DNA of 64,000 nt from JAVKBW01 sp040222995 (GCA_040222995.1 JAVKBW010000097.1:124001-188000); one strand, 5' to 3'. Shown: positions 18,882 through 27,128, numbered from the stretch's first letter. Numbers and translations: made by a program. The notes: a model not told the origin generated them from the sequence alone.

Positions 18882-19664
18882 ATGAACTTATTTAAAACAG
18901 TTTTGGGTGCAAGCGCTATAGCAGCCGTAGCACTATTATCGCCAGTAGTTGGATCAACACCGGCCGGAGCCGTCACGCATAACGGCAATCTGATGCAATT
19001 TAGCAATTTAGGGGGCGTTCGGTTTTCTTTTGTGCACAGATCTGCAAATGGTTCGGGTTCTGCCACAGGAAGTCCAATTGCACTGACCGCAGATGCTCCC
19101 CTTGCGTATGATTGGAACCCTACAGGCGGTACGAACGGGATCGGCGCGCTCACATTCAACGTCGACGATTTCGAACTTTATGCCGATAATCGGTACACAA
19201 TTGATCTGGTAAACAGTAACGCTTCAGTTTTGAATCTTGGCACCTATTCATCGATCGGCAAGACACCGTTCAATGGCGGCGGTTTCAGCACAGACAACAC
19301 GGTCGACGGCAGCCTGAAGATTCGGATTACGGACAGCCAGAATAGCGTTTCGATCCTTGATACTGTTATCTTCAAGGCTGTGATGCAAATGGGTCCGATC
19401 AACGGCATCGACAGGCCGCCCGGCGACATCGGTGATTTCTTTACCTTCCTTTGGGGTGATAGCGGAGATTCGGTTTTTGACGAAGCCGTCACTGGTGACA
19501 CATCCGGTATTCTCGGCAAGTTCTATGGCAACAACGGCGTAGGCTTTGACCTTGCGTTCTCTGGTGTAGAAGTTGTTCCCGTTCCGGCGGCACTGCCGCT
19601 GCTTGGCACAGCCTTGGCGGGGATTTTCCTGGTTGGACGTCGTCGGCGAAAGTTCGCAGCTTAA
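18882..19664 (+). CDS. VPLPA/PEP-CTERM-type surface or secreted protein
   Basis: A 260-residue exported protein. It has an N-terminal signal peptide (MNLFKTVLGASAIAAVALLSP, cleavage probably after AGA). A serine, glycine and asparagine-rich beta-type body follows, and then a C-terminal sorting tail: VPVPAALPLLGTALAG, a hydrophobic segment and a basic end RRRRKF. That tail is the VPLPA/PEP-CTERM type recognised by exosortase or similar systems. ATG 18882 follows AAAGGA at good spacing; the frame is open back to 18744 without a ribosome site. It lies inside the mobile element, in opposite orientation to the phage genes, and looks like cargo. No exosortase gene is in the window. Confidence 0.8.
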   Translation: MNLFKTVLGASAIAAVALLSPVVGSTPAGAVTHNGNLMQFSNLGGVRFSFVHRSANGSGSATGSPIALTADAPLAYDWNPTGGTNGIGALTFNVDDFELYADNRYTIDLVNSNASVLNLGTYSSIGKTPFNGGGFSTDNTVDGSLKIRITDSQNSVSILDTVIFKAVMQMGPINGIDRPPGDIGDFFTFLWGDSGDSVFDEAVTGDTSGILGKFYGNNGVGFDLAFSGVEVVPVPAALPLLGTALAGIFLVGRRRRKFAA

Positions 19665-19693
19665 GGCAATACCTACAGAATTGACGTGCTCCG

Positions 19694-19730
19694 GAGCGCC
19701 CTCTCTATCCTGAGAGGGCGCTCTTCTCGT
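19694..19730 (+). terminator. Rho-independent terminator after the CTERM gene
   Basis: A perfect 12-bp stem GAGCGCCCTCTC / GAGAGGGCGCTC with a six-base loop is followed by TTCTCGTT. It lies 30 bp after the stop of the plus-strand CTERM protein gene. Confidence 0.85.
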
Positions 19731-19796
19731 TACACCTGAGCACTTCGACAGACCTAAAAATTCTCTCTCGCGCCGGAATGACGCCTTTTATCAATT

Positions 19797-19825
19797 GCCA
19801 AAGAAAGCCCCGCCGAAGCGGGGCT
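19797..19825 (-). terminator. Rho-independent terminator for the minus-strand element operon
   Basis: Read on the minus strand, the stem AGCCCCGC-TTCG-GCGGGGCT carries a stable UUCG loop and is followed by TTTCTTTGG. It lies about 40 bp downstream of the stop of the minus-strand gene ending at 19865. Confidence 0.85.
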
Positions 19826-19864
19826 AGTAGAATGAAAACCGTCGATCAATAGAAGCCTGCCCTG

Positions 19865-20581
19865 TCAGACCAGTCCACGATAGGCGTTGAAGCGCTCCCG
19901 ATCTTCGAAGCCGAATGTATCGATAACCGTATGACGAACGCCTGTATTGTCGGAATATCCCTCATTGTCCAAATAGACGCTTAGTGCGACGGCTTTGCGC
20001 ATCCGCTGGCAATGGAGTTTCCATTGATCGGTAGTGTTGCTTGGCCGGTCCATTAACCGCTTGGCTGCGAGATATGAGGCGTTGTCTTGTCCGAGGTATG
20101 GCGTGCCGGTGGATTTATAACTGTACCGGTTCCATTCGATCAGTTGCGCCTCGATAGTTCTGTATTCTTCTTGGGAAACTTCATCGCCCATCTTGGGAGC
20201 CAAATCGCTATCGGCCGGACGGCTAACGTGTAGTCCGTCTACCGCGCCGTCATCGTTCAGATACACATGAGGATTCATTCCAGCGTTGTCCGCTTGTTCG
20301 ATCCAACCTTTGGCGTCAAACGGTTTGCCTTGCGGGACAATCTGATATCGGCCAGCCGCCACAAGAGTGTCTGTAATCGACTTCCAGTCGTCATCTGACA
20401 CCAGCACGCCCCGTGGCGGTTCTGGTTCGCCAGTGGCGTTGCTCTCGTTCATTCCAAGCAACCTTTGTTCGCCACTGAATATTACATGTGGCGCAAGCCC
20501 GGCTCTATCGGCTTGCTCAATCCATGCATTCGGATCGATCGGCTGCGATTTCGTCACTTTATCTTGCTGTACTGCGGTCAT
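19865..20581 (-). CDS. hypothetical element protein with an internal duplication
   Basis: A 238-residue soluble protein of unknown function. It contains two tandem units about 73 residues apart, each starting with WIEQAD(R/N)AG(L/M)xPHV (residues 20-33 and 93-106) and ending in a segment of the type VSxxxWKSI / VSQEEYRTI. The final third (SYLAAKRLMDRPSN to RERFNAYRGLV) is helical and charged. ATG 20581 follows AGGAG; the open frame extends upstream to 20707 without support. It is the last gene of a three-gene minus-strand operon ending at a strong terminator. I do not recognise a family. Confidence 0.72.
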   Translation of the reverse strand: MTAVQQDKVTKSQPIDPNAWIEQADRAGLAPHVIFSGEQRLLGMNESNATGEPEPPRGVLVSDDDWKSITDTLVAAGRYQIVPQGKPFDAKGWIEQADNAGMNPHVYLNDDGAVDGLHVSRPADSDLAPKMGDEVSQEEYRTIEAQLIEWNRYSYKSTGTPYLGQDNASYLAAKRLMDRPSNTTDQWKLHCQRMRKAVALSVYLDNEGYSDNTGVRHTVIDTFGFEDRERFNAYRGLV

Positions 20582-20592
20582 GAGATTGTCTC

Positions 20593-20811
20593 CTAACTTT
20601 GCTGTTTTCTTGCGGCATGAAGCGCCGTGAAGACGCCGCGCAATTCTTTCACCATGGTTTCGTGGTGATCTGACAGGTGGGCAACCGTCGAGTTGCTGAC
20701 ATCGCAACCGCCCTGCACCAAGTCGATCATGACTTGCCCTTGCCTTTCCATGTCTCCGATGATGTCGTCCATCTTCGTCAATGGGCCAAAGCCTTCGAAA
20801 CTGTTGCTCAT
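20593..20811 (-). CDS. small hypothetical element protein
   Basis: A 72-residue protein beginning MSNSFEGFGPLTKMDDIIGDMERQ, predicted mostly helical, with one cysteine (GGCDVSN). ATG 20811 is preceded by AAAGGAA. It lies between two other minus-strand element genes with gaps of 11 and 19 bp, which supports it being a real operon member. Upstream open frame to 21015 overlaps the neighbouring gene and is rejected. Function unknown. Confidence 0.6.
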   Translation of the reverse strand: MSNSFEGFGPLTKMDDIIGDMERQGQVMIDLVQGGCDVSNSTVAHLSDHHETMVKELRGVFTALHAARKQQS

Positions 20812-20830
20812 TCGTTGTTCCTTTCGTGTT

Positions 20831-21136
20831 TCACCAGCCAGCGGCGCTGGCATACCAATTGCGGCTCTTGTACCCGCTGCGGCGCTGGCGTGCGCCGGTA
20901 CGGCCTGTTGCGTTACGGTGCATCCGAATGTCGTTGATGACGGCTGCGGCGAGGTCTGTTTCTTCTGCCCAAGCCATTTTAAGCGCCTCTGAGAGGTATT
21001 CCGCCTTCCGGCCACCGAAGAGACCAGCGGCCCTAGTTGCGATGTCCCAGGCGCGGCGCATGATGCGTTGCGGGCGGGTTACTCTTACCGGGGCTTTGAA
21101 GTGTGCGCTCATTCTGTATGCGGTGGCGGTCATCAT
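20831..21136 (-). CDS. hypothetical phage-type protein
   Basis: A 101-residue protein containing IMRRAWDIATRAAGLFGGRKAEYLSEALKMAWAE, a motif that recurs in small phage and plasmid proteins (helix with AW, FGG, EYxxEALKMAW). It ends with a basic, aromatic tail. A ribosome site CAAGG precedes the ATG. It is the first gene of the minus-strand operon, transcribed divergently from the HTH gene at 21236, so it may belong to the element's regulatory or establishment module. Function unknown. Confidence 0.65.
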   Translation of the reverse strand: MMTATAYRMSAHFKAPVRVTRPQRIMRRAWDIATRAAGLFGGRKAEYLSEALKMAWAEETDLAAAVINDIRMHRNATGRTGARQRRSGYKSRNWYASAAGW

Positions 21137-21147
21137 CGTTACCTTGA

Positions 21148-21227
21148 AGTATCGTTTGTGATACTCTAAGTATAAGTATGAACGCCTAAGGTTTCAATAC
21201 CCTGAGGCTATTTATTTAACCCTGAGG
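21148..21227. promoter_or_regulatory. divergent operator region with palindrome and direct repeats
   Basis: The 99-bp space between two divergent genes holds an inverted repeat AGTATC-N6-GATACT (21148-21165) and two copies of ACCCTGAGG at 21199 and 21219, exactly 20 bp apart (two helical turns). These are likely binding sites for the adjacent HTH protein. Confidence 0.5.
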
Positions 21228-21235
21228 TATCATTA

Positions 21236-21469
21236 ATGTTAACTGGTGAACAAATGAGAGCGGCCCGCGCCATGCTTAGGATGGAGCAGAAGCATTTAGC
21301 TGCGGCGGCTGATGTATCGCTGCCGACGGTCAAACGACTAGAAAAATCGAATGGGTTACTTACCGGTCATGCATCTACCGTAATGGCAGTGCGATCCGCC
21401 CTCGAAGCCGCTGGCGTCGAGTTCATCCCGGAAAACGGCGGCGGTGCCGGGGTACGGTTGAAGAAGTAG
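21236..21469 (+). CDS. XRE-family HTH transcriptional regulator
   Basis: A 77-residue single-domain helix-turn-helix protein. The DNA-binding helices are ARAMLRMEQKHLAAAADVSLPTVKRLEK, and the C-terminus AVRSALEAAGVEFIPENGGGAGVRL is the usual tail of short phage and alphaproteobacterial XRE regulators. It is divergent from a three-gene element operon, with likely operators between them, so it is the best candidate for the element's repressor. Confidence 0.85.
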   Translation: MLTGEQMRAARAMLRMEQKHLAAAADVSLPTVKRLEKSNGLLTGHASTVMAVRSALEAAGVEFIPENGGGAGVRLKK

Positions 21470-21596
21470 GCCACTAAATCGTAGCAATGCGATTTTCCGA
21501 TAAAAAAGCATGCTGTTTCGGGGTGAGTTTGAAACCATTCCGTGTCTGTGGCTAACTTGCTGTATCAGCCATCTTTGCGGTTAAAGGATTCGTCCC

Positions 21597-21965
21597 ATGC
21601 GCCTATACGTTTTTGCGGCAATGTCATGCCTTTTGGCACTCAGCCCAGCCAACGCCTTTTCAGGCTTGAATGATCCAGAGTTTAAAGACTCGGCATTAGA
21701 GGTGAATGCCGTGAACGTTCGGCGCTGTTTTCGCCTTCACAAACAGGAACTAAGCGAAGAATTAGCCGATACAGCACTATCCGAACTCGACGCAATAGAT
21801 TTAGGTGCCAAGTATTGGCAGAAGTTCGCCGAAAAGTGTTTCGCGAGAACTGACATCCGAGCAAACGGCGAACCCCTCAGCGGAGCCACAAATCTCGAGG
21901 CTTTCTGGGCTGGATACCTATTATCTCTACAACTAGAGCTGATAGACACAGAGCCCAAGAACTGA
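21597..21965 (+). CDS. small exported hypothetical protein
   Basis: A 122-residue protein with a clear signal peptide (MRLYVFAAMSCLLALSPANAF, cleavage probably after ANA). The mature part has two cysteines (RRCFRLHK and EKCFART), which could form a disulfide in the periplasm. It lies downstream of the HTH gene on the plus strand, inside the element. It may be lysogenic cargo. No family recognised. Confidence 0.6.
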   Translation: MRLYVFAAMSCLLALSPANAFSGLNDPEFKDSALEVNAVNVRRCFRLHKQELSEELADTALSELDAIDLGAKYWQKFAEKCFARTDIRANGEPLSGATNLEAFWAGYLLSLQLELIDTEPKN

Positions 21966-22166
21966 CCCTATTACATAATTGCAGATGATGTCTTCCAGAA
22001 CGTCAGGGGCGATGTTCTGGCCTCGGGAGACGGCGCGGTTGATAGTGGACTTATCCTTGCCGGTTTGCTTGGCAGTGTCGGTTGCAAATCCAGTATTGCC
22101 GCGTCCGGTTAAAGTGGCGCAATTTGCACCACTTTTTTCCCGATTCAAAAACTCCGGCACACGCAA
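21933..22166 (-). pseudogene. ParB-like protein fragment
   Basis: Within a 77-codon frame, the stretch GFATDTAKQTGKDKSTINRAVSRG followed by IAPDVLEDI (about 21983-22109) matches the helix-turn-helix region of ParB/Spo0J-like phage and plasmid proteins. The expected N-terminal nuclease/partition domain and the C-terminal end are missing. It sits where a large terminase might be expected downstream of DUF5681, so it may mark a deletion junction. It overlaps the end of the exported-protein gene on the other strand. Confidence 0.5.
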
Positions 22167-22197
22167 ACAACGACTGACTGACTGAAAGTCTGCGCGT

Positions 22198-22488
22198 CTA
22201 ATTCCTTTTTGTTACGACCGCTCCTGTAACTGGCGATGGATCGTCCCAGCCTTCAATATCAAGAGGCGTCATGCCCTCTTTTCGGCGGAAGTCGTTTATC
22301 GACATGCCTTGATGGGGAATGATTATGGTGAGCCAAAGAGATTCATTCTCTCCCAGGCCAGCCTCAAGTTCTTTCTTAATTTCCGGGAGCTCTGCTTCGG
22401 TACAATCGACCGTGTAACCAACGAATTTTGTCTCGCCGATCCCTCTTTTTGATTCCAGTTTTCGCAGTCTGGCTTCAGTTTGCTGCAT
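22198..22488 (-). CDS. hypothetical phage protein
   Basis: A 96-residue protein: a short coiled-coil start (MQQTEARLRKLESKRG), then a compact domain with VDCTEAELPEIKKELEAGLG and LWLTIIIPHQG. ATG 22488 has GGAGG six bases upstream. It overlaps the end of the DUF5681 gene by 14 bp, as in translationally coupled phage late operons. Function unknown. Confidence 0.65.
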   Translation of the reverse strand: MQQTEARLRKLESKRGIGETKFVGYTVDCTEAELPEIKKELEAGLGENESLWLTIIIPHQGMSINDFRRKEGMTPLDIEGWDDPSPVTGAVVTKRN

Positions 22489-22915
22489 TGCCATCCTCCA
22501 AAGCTCTGATCCGAGCCTCATGTTCAAGTGTCTCTATTGCCTTGCGTCGGGATTCAATCACGTCTGCCAATATCTTCGCTTCATCCGGGCTTATCTCGCC
22601 TGCCGCCGCCGCTGCCAGCACCGCTGCTTGTGCCTTTGAAACACCGTCGCTTGTTGATGTATCCGGTAGATCAATCTCGATTGTGCGGCCTTTCCGGGGC
22701 GGGCAAATTCGGGAAAGCACTATCTCGCACGCTCGCATATCGCCGCCCTTGGCTGCTTCGATGACGGAATGCACAACGCCTTCAACGTCTTCGGACATGA
22801 GTTTTTCGGCAAGCTGGGTTGTCTTGTTGCGTGCGCCTTTCGGCTTTCCAGCCGGGTTTCCTGATTGCCCCGGTTGAAATCGCGTATCCTGTTTCTGTGC
22901 TGTATTTTCAGGCAT
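22475..22915 (-). CDS. DUF5681 domain phage protein
   Basis: A 146-residue protein. Its N-terminal segment RFQPGQSGNPAGKPKGARNKTT is the DUF5681 signature found in proteins next to phage terminase genes; the rest is helical (AVLAAAAAGEISPDEAKILADVIESRRKA). The ATG overlaps the upstream stop codon (TAATG), showing translational coupling. A small-terminase or packaging role is suggested only by where the family is usually found; no large terminase is present here. Confidence 0.78.
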   Translation of the reverse strand: MPENTAQKQDTRFQPGQSGNPAGKPKGARNKTTQLAEKLMSEDVEGVVHSVIEAAKGGDMRACEIVLSRICPPRKGRTIEIDLPDTSTSDGVSKAQAAVLAAAAAGEISPDEAKILADVIESRRKAIETLEHEARIRALEDGNAAN

Positions 22916-25098
22916 TAGCGCGCCTCCCAAGCCTGTTGCGCCGCGCTGGCCATTCCGGCTGATACCATTGGTTCACTGAGTGCTTTTTGCAGCCCGCTGA
23001 TTGCCTGTTCCGCGCTGTTCCGGGCCACTGTGTTGCGATAGCCGCTTGCCATCGGCCCAAGGAACGGAATCATCGTCGAGCCGCTTAGAGCGGCGTTGCC
23101 GACTTTTCCGGCTGCGGCTGGGATCAAGCCGCGCTCTACCAACTCGCGGGTAAAGGCCCAGGCACTGCGGGAAGGGTTTTTGGCGTCTGCCGGTGTGATG
23201 GTCGGGGCGACTTCATTGGCAAAAGCCTTGATGGCCTGCTTTTCGTCTGCGGTAAACAAAGTGTCGGCAATAGCCTTGCCTTCCCAATCGAGAAGGTTAC
23301 GGGCGTTTCTGACAATCGCGATCCGGGCGGTTTCGCCGGATTTGAGATTCAGCGGTTCGCCAAACGCCTTCATGAGATATGCCGATTTCAGCAATTTCAC
23401 TTGCTCGGAATTGCGCCCGAACGCCTGCACGGTTCTATCGATCAATCCCTTTGTTACGTGCTGGGAGCCGGTGCGTTGCAGGTTCACGAGGTAGTTAACT
23501 ACCTGTACCGGTGTGGCGCGTTTTTCATCCAGTATCTTTACCATCGCATTGCCAGCCGGATCGTGCTTCCCGGCCTCAAACAATTGAGCATGGAGAGTGC
23601 GCAAGCTGCGGGCTTTCTTGAACAGGTCCAGCGTTGCCGCGTCACCATTCATCAAACCTTGATCGATGGCGTCGGAAAGGCGTTGATCGAGTACCGACTT
23701 CATGCGGGCCAGGGCCGCATATTCGCCGCCTTGTGCTGATTTCATGCCGGCATTCAAAGACTGTCTGAATCGTTCAATCTGGGAGACATCCAGCGCCTTC
23801 AGGTTCGCCCGCTTGCCTAGTGCCTTGAAGCTCTCCAACTGGTCCAGAACAGCGTTAAGCTGGTTCATGCCTTTCGTTGTCGGAAGGTTCATTTCCTTTG
23901 TTATCTTCGACAGGTCATCGGCAATCGAAAGCACGGTTTCCGGCCCAAGCGATGCGTTGGAAGCGTTCGCGGCATCGTAAGCCGATCTTACCGCCTGTCT
24001 GGATTGATTGGCCGCAGACGTAAAATCATCCTGCAATCGAGTACCCATTGCAGTGACGTTGTGAGGATCCAGCCCGGCACCGGCACCGATCCGAGATTCC
24101 AGATTGCTTGCCGACGTGTTGATAGCGTCCAACTGCTTTGCATCGAATTGGCGCATCGTGCTTTCGGCGGCTTGCCCTCTTGCCCCTTGGCGCATGGCTT
24201 CCTCTGCACGTAGCTGCGGAAGGCTCATTGTCGTCTGGCCCTGAGTCCGGGGAATGCCCGGCGGAATTACAAACCCTGGACGGATCGGCGCTTTCTTGGG
24301 AAGCGCAGACCGAACAGCGCGACCGGCAACCCTCAAAGCTGGCGGCAGGAATGCTTCTGCCGTCGCACCGAACGCCCCGGCCTGTCCTGCGCTATCGAGT
24401 GAAACGGCTTCACTCGATCCGGCTGCATTCCCGGCATATTGCCGTAGGGCATCCGTACCGCCGTAGGCTGGGAGAGCGATGGCCGCTCGCGAAATCATGT
24501 TAGCGCCGGTTCCGGCTGCGCGTCCGGCAGGCGTGAACATGGCGGCACCGCCTAGAACGTCGTTGGCATCCGTTGTGCTGAATCCGGGCTTATTCGTGTA
24601 ATACGGCTTTCCGTTCCACACGATCAGCGGGTTTTCGTATTTGTCTTTGAACGAACCGCCAAAGCGCGGATCGTCTTTGAAGTGATCGGCGATAATCCCG
24701 GCCTTGCCTTCCGCTGAATAGGACAATCCTAGTTTGAGCGTTGGAATAAACGATTCCAGAAAGCCGATGTCTTCAATGTCTGTGATTTCGCCAGCGTCGG
24801 GAAACTCCAATTGCTGGCCTTCCCCCGTGTAAGCTTCTTTCGCCCCCTTCATGGTATTCGTGGCCACGTCTGCGGCAACACTCAGAATGCCGCCAGATTC
24901 CGTTTGCGGGCCTGCTGGGGCGTTTTGGGCCTTTGGGGGTGTCATGGAGCCAGCAACCGGCAACGGCGCTGCTTGCGCCCCTGAGTCGCCCTGAGAATAC
25001 ATCTGGCTCATAACCCGGTCGATGGTTGCGTCGTCGGTTCCAACCGGAAACTCGACTATCTGACCATCAGGGGCTTCAACTTCCATAAAATCGGTCAT
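22915..25098 (-). CDS. phage ejection / internal virion-like protein
   Basis: A 727-residue protein. The N-terminal motif EVEAPDGQIVEFPVGTDDATIDRVMSQMY occurs at the start of many phage internal virion and DNA-ejection proteins. An alanine/glycine-rich stretch follows (about residues 185-260), and then long helical regions with heptad-like character (about 300-560). There is no lysozyme or transglycosylase motif that I can see. The ATG at 25098 is preceded by GGGGGG. It overlaps the DUF5681 start at its 3-prime end. An ejection or pilot function is inferred from the N-terminal motif, composition and neighbours. Confidence 0.6.
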   Translation of the reverse strand: MTDFMEVEAPDGQIVEFPVGTDDATIDRVMSQMYSQGDSGAQAAPLPVAGSMTPPKAQNAPAGPQTESGGILSVAADVATNTMKGAKEAYTGEGQQLEFPDAGEITDIEDIGFLESFIPTLKLGLSYSAEGKAGIIADHFKDDPRFGGSFKDKYENPLIVWNGKPYYTNKPGFSTTDANDVLGGAAMFTPAGRAAGTGANMISRAAIALPAYGGTDALRQYAGNAAGSSEAVSLDSAGQAGAFGATAEAFLPPALRVAGRAVRSALPKKAPIRPGFVIPPGIPRTQGQTTMSLPQLRAEEAMRQGARGQAAESTMRQFDAKQLDAINTSASNLESRIGAGAGLDPHNVTAMGTRLQDDFTSAANQSRQAVRSAYDAANASNASLGPETVLSIADDLSKITKEMNLPTTKGMNQLNAVLDQLESFKALGKRANLKALDVSQIERFRQSLNAGMKSAQGGEYAALARMKSVLDQRLSDAIDQGLMNGDAATLDLFKKARSLRTLHAQLFEAGKHDPAGNAMVKILDEKRATPVQVVNYLVNLQRTGSQHVTKGLIDRTVQAFGRNSEQVKLLKSAYLMKAFGEPLNLKSGETARIAIVRNARNLLDWEGKAIADTLFTADEKQAIKAFANEVAPTITPADAKNPSRSAWAFTRELVERGLIPAAAGKVGNAALSGSTMIPFLGPMASGYRNTVARNSAEQAISGLQKALSEPMVSAGMASAAQQAWEAR

Positions 25099-25109
25099 AC
25101 ATCCCCCCA

Positions 25110-25388
25110 ATGCGGATTAGATTCTTTTTCGTGCTGGTCGCTTGTCTGTTGCCGTCCGTCTTGGCCGCGCAACTTCAAAGCGATGATGATCCGGTCCCAT
25201 ACCCGGTTCCGGTCGGATACGACCGCTGCATCGTCGTTGTCTTTACGGAACCTGCTAAAGAGGCGACCGGCAAAAACGGTAGGGTATTCCATGCGCCCAT
25301 TAGCATAAGCCGTATCGAAGAAATTAACTCCGATTGGCAAGACGGGCGGTATGTTTCTGTCAAACATTGTACGGCTCGCGAATCCTAA
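25110..25388 (+). CDS. small exported hypothetical protein
   Basis: A 92-residue frame with a convincing signal peptide (MRIRFFFVLVACLLPSVLAAQ) and a mature part with two cysteines (YDRCIVVVF, VKHCTARES). It lies in the only gap of the element's long minus-strand operon, in opposite orientation. The ribosome site is poor (a C-run precedes ATG), which lowers confidence. An overlapping minus-strand frame (25095-25367) fills the same gap but has less protein-like composition. Confidence 0.45.
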   Translation: MRIRFFFVLVACLLPSVLAAQLQSDDDPVPYPVPVGYDRCIVVVFTEPAKEATGKNGRVFHAPISISRIEEINSDWQDGRYVSVKHCTARES

Positions 25389-26728
25389 AAGTCACCGACA
25401 GGCGACGGGTTTTGATCGATATCGCCACCCGGAATCCATCGTTTCCGACCGTTGCCCAAGTCCTGCACCGTGCCGCCGGTCTGCGGCTGATATCGCTTTA
25501 GCGAAGAACCAGAACCACCGCTTGCGGCCTGCACTAGCCCCTGCATGGTCTGGCGTTCCTGCTGATTGAATAGCGGGTTTTCTTGATAGAAGTTCGCCTC
25601 GACTGCACCCCAGCCTTGGAGCCCGTTATTCTCGCGGGCGTAGCGATATTGCAGATCGGCAAGCTGCGCCTCACGGGCCGCGTTGCGTTTCATTGTTTCG
25701 ATGATCAGGCGGTTACCTTCAACCGTCTTTCCGAGTGACGGGGTGGCGTTTACAACGAATTTCAAATCCGCATCCGTCGGGTTTACCCCCAACTGTTTGA
25801 CCAGCGGCAACACCATGCGGTTACTGATTGCTGCGAAAGCTTCCTGTCCAGCCAGCCCGGTTGTATCGACATCAATTCCGGCAGTGTTGGCCAGGCTCTT
25901 TAGCTGCCCGAGAGTTTCTTGGCCAAATCCTGTTTTGACGCCTGCATCGAGCAAACTTCCCATCTGGTCGAGATCGGAAACCGTGCGATTGAGTTGCAAG
26001 GCATTCTGGCGACGTTCCGCAATGTTAGCCGCATCGACATTCCATAGCTCTTGCTGCAATCCGCCCGTTGTGCCGGTGTTGACGTTGACGTTTGTGCCGC
26101 CCCGCGTTGACTTCACGAAATCATTGAATGTGCCCATGAAGCCCTGCTGTTTCGCGAATTGATATTCTTCGATCCGGGATGTCGGTTTGCTGCTTGTCGT
26201 CGCCTGCTTAAGCCCGGCCTGATAAGCGGCCTCAGGGTTTACCCTCGCCAACCGGTAAAGCGGATGGTCCGGGGAAAGGCTGTTCGCCCATTGCTGCGCC
26301 GCCTGCTGCTGCTGCGCCGCTTGTTTGAATTGGCCCATCTGCGCGGTGTGCTGTTCCCCGGCCATGCGGTCCATGTTCTGCTGGCGTCCCATCTGGTATT
26401 CTTGGAACTTGTCGTTCTTCACGCCCTGCAAATGACCGTCGAAAGCGTTGTTGAACAGCGTACCGGCCTGAGCAATGGCATCGGCACCCCCGCCCGGCGT
26501 CAACTGAGGCCCACCGCCAGCGATTAGCGCCGGACCCATCGCCCCTAGGCCCTTGTACAATGCCAGCTTTTTGTCAGCCTTTGACGGCGTGAACTGCTGG
26601 GGCGTGTAGGCTTGGGAATATCCCGGCTGCTTCCAGGGCAATGTAGGATCAACCGCCGGGGCGGCGAATACCTGTTGCATGGCCGGGGCCGGAAGATATC
26701 CAGAGAGTAACCCTTTAGGATTCTGCAT
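25385..26728 (-). CDS. phage structural or ejection-like protein
   Basis: A 447-residue protein beginning MQNPKGLLSGYLPAPAMQ. It has a proline-rich start, a glycine-rich hydrophobic segment (GLGAMGPALIAGGGPQLTPGGG), a glutamine-rich coiled-coil-like region (QFKQAAQQQQAAQQWA, about residue 155) and a helical C-terminal half. Such composition is common in internal virion proteins of podoviruses. ATG 26728 overlaps the preceding gene by 14 bp. No domain is recognised, so the role is inferred from position beside the 727-residue protein. Confidence 0.6.
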   Translation of the reverse strand: MQNPKGLLSGYLPAPAMQQVFAAPAVDPTLPWKQPGYSQAYTPQQFTPSKADKKLALYKGLGAMGPALIAGGGPQLTPGGGADAIAQAGTLFNNAFDGHLQGVKNDKFQEYQMGRQQNMDRMAGEQHTAQMGQFKQAAQQQQAAQQWANSLSPDHPLYRLARVNPEAAYQAGLKQATTSSKPTSRIEEYQFAKQQGFMGTFNDFVKSTRGGTNVNVNTGTTGGLQQELWNVDAANIAERRQNALQLNRTVSDLDQMGSLLDAGVKTGFGQETLGQLKSLANTAGIDVDTTGLAGQEAFAAISNRMVLPLVKQLGVNPTDADLKFVVNATPSLGKTVEGNRLIIETMKRNAAREAQLADLQYRYARENNGLQGWGAVEANFYQENPLFNQQERQTMQGLVQAASGGSGSSLKRYQPQTGGTVQDLGNGRKRWIPGGDIDQNPSPVGDF

Positions 26729-27128
26729 GGTCTGTGCTTTCTGTGAAGTCGCCGGGGCAAACGGCGAAGTAATAACCGATGATGTAATCAGGAACGCCCG
26801 AAGGCAGGAGCGCCGCAAAACCCTGCGACATATCGTTGGCCTGGTCCTGCGACAGCACACCGTCAATGACGGACGCATTCAGATAAAACACGATGCAGGC
26901 GAATAGCGCCGGACGCTCCAAAACCGCCTTGCCGAACCGCGCAACTGCCCGTTCAAAATCTTTCCCGGCATCAACGCTGATTGCACCGATCACCGAATAG
27001 GCGTTTTGCCTGTCATCGTATCCGCCAACGCCAAGGCACGAATCCGCAGCCATCAACCACGGGCTTTCGTTGTACCGGTCAATGTCCGTCAGGAAGTTGT
27101 CGAAATTCAGATTCGTTTCCATGTTCAT
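26715..27128 (-). CDS. hypothetical phage protein
   Basis: A 137-residue protein (MNMETNLNFDNFLTDIDRY) with hydrophobic patches such as ALFACIVFYLNASVIDGVLS and YIIGYYFAVCPGD, not clearly transmembrane. It overlaps both neighbours (50 bp upstream, 14 bp downstream), supporting coupled translation. Function unknown. Confidence 0.6.
   Translation of the reverse strand: MNMETNLNFDNFLTDIDRYNESPWLMAADSCLGVGGYDDRQNAYSVIGAISVDAGKDFERAVARFGKAVLERPALFACIVFYLNASVIDGVLSQDQANDMSQGFAALLPSGVPDYIIGYYFAVCPGDFTESTDHAES

Noticed and set aside
25095..25367. Minus-strand frame filling the gap in the element operon
   Set aside because: It overlaps the plus-strand exported-protein frame. Its composition is less protein-like and has no recognised features, though its orientation fits the operon; I kept the plus-strand frame with low confidence.
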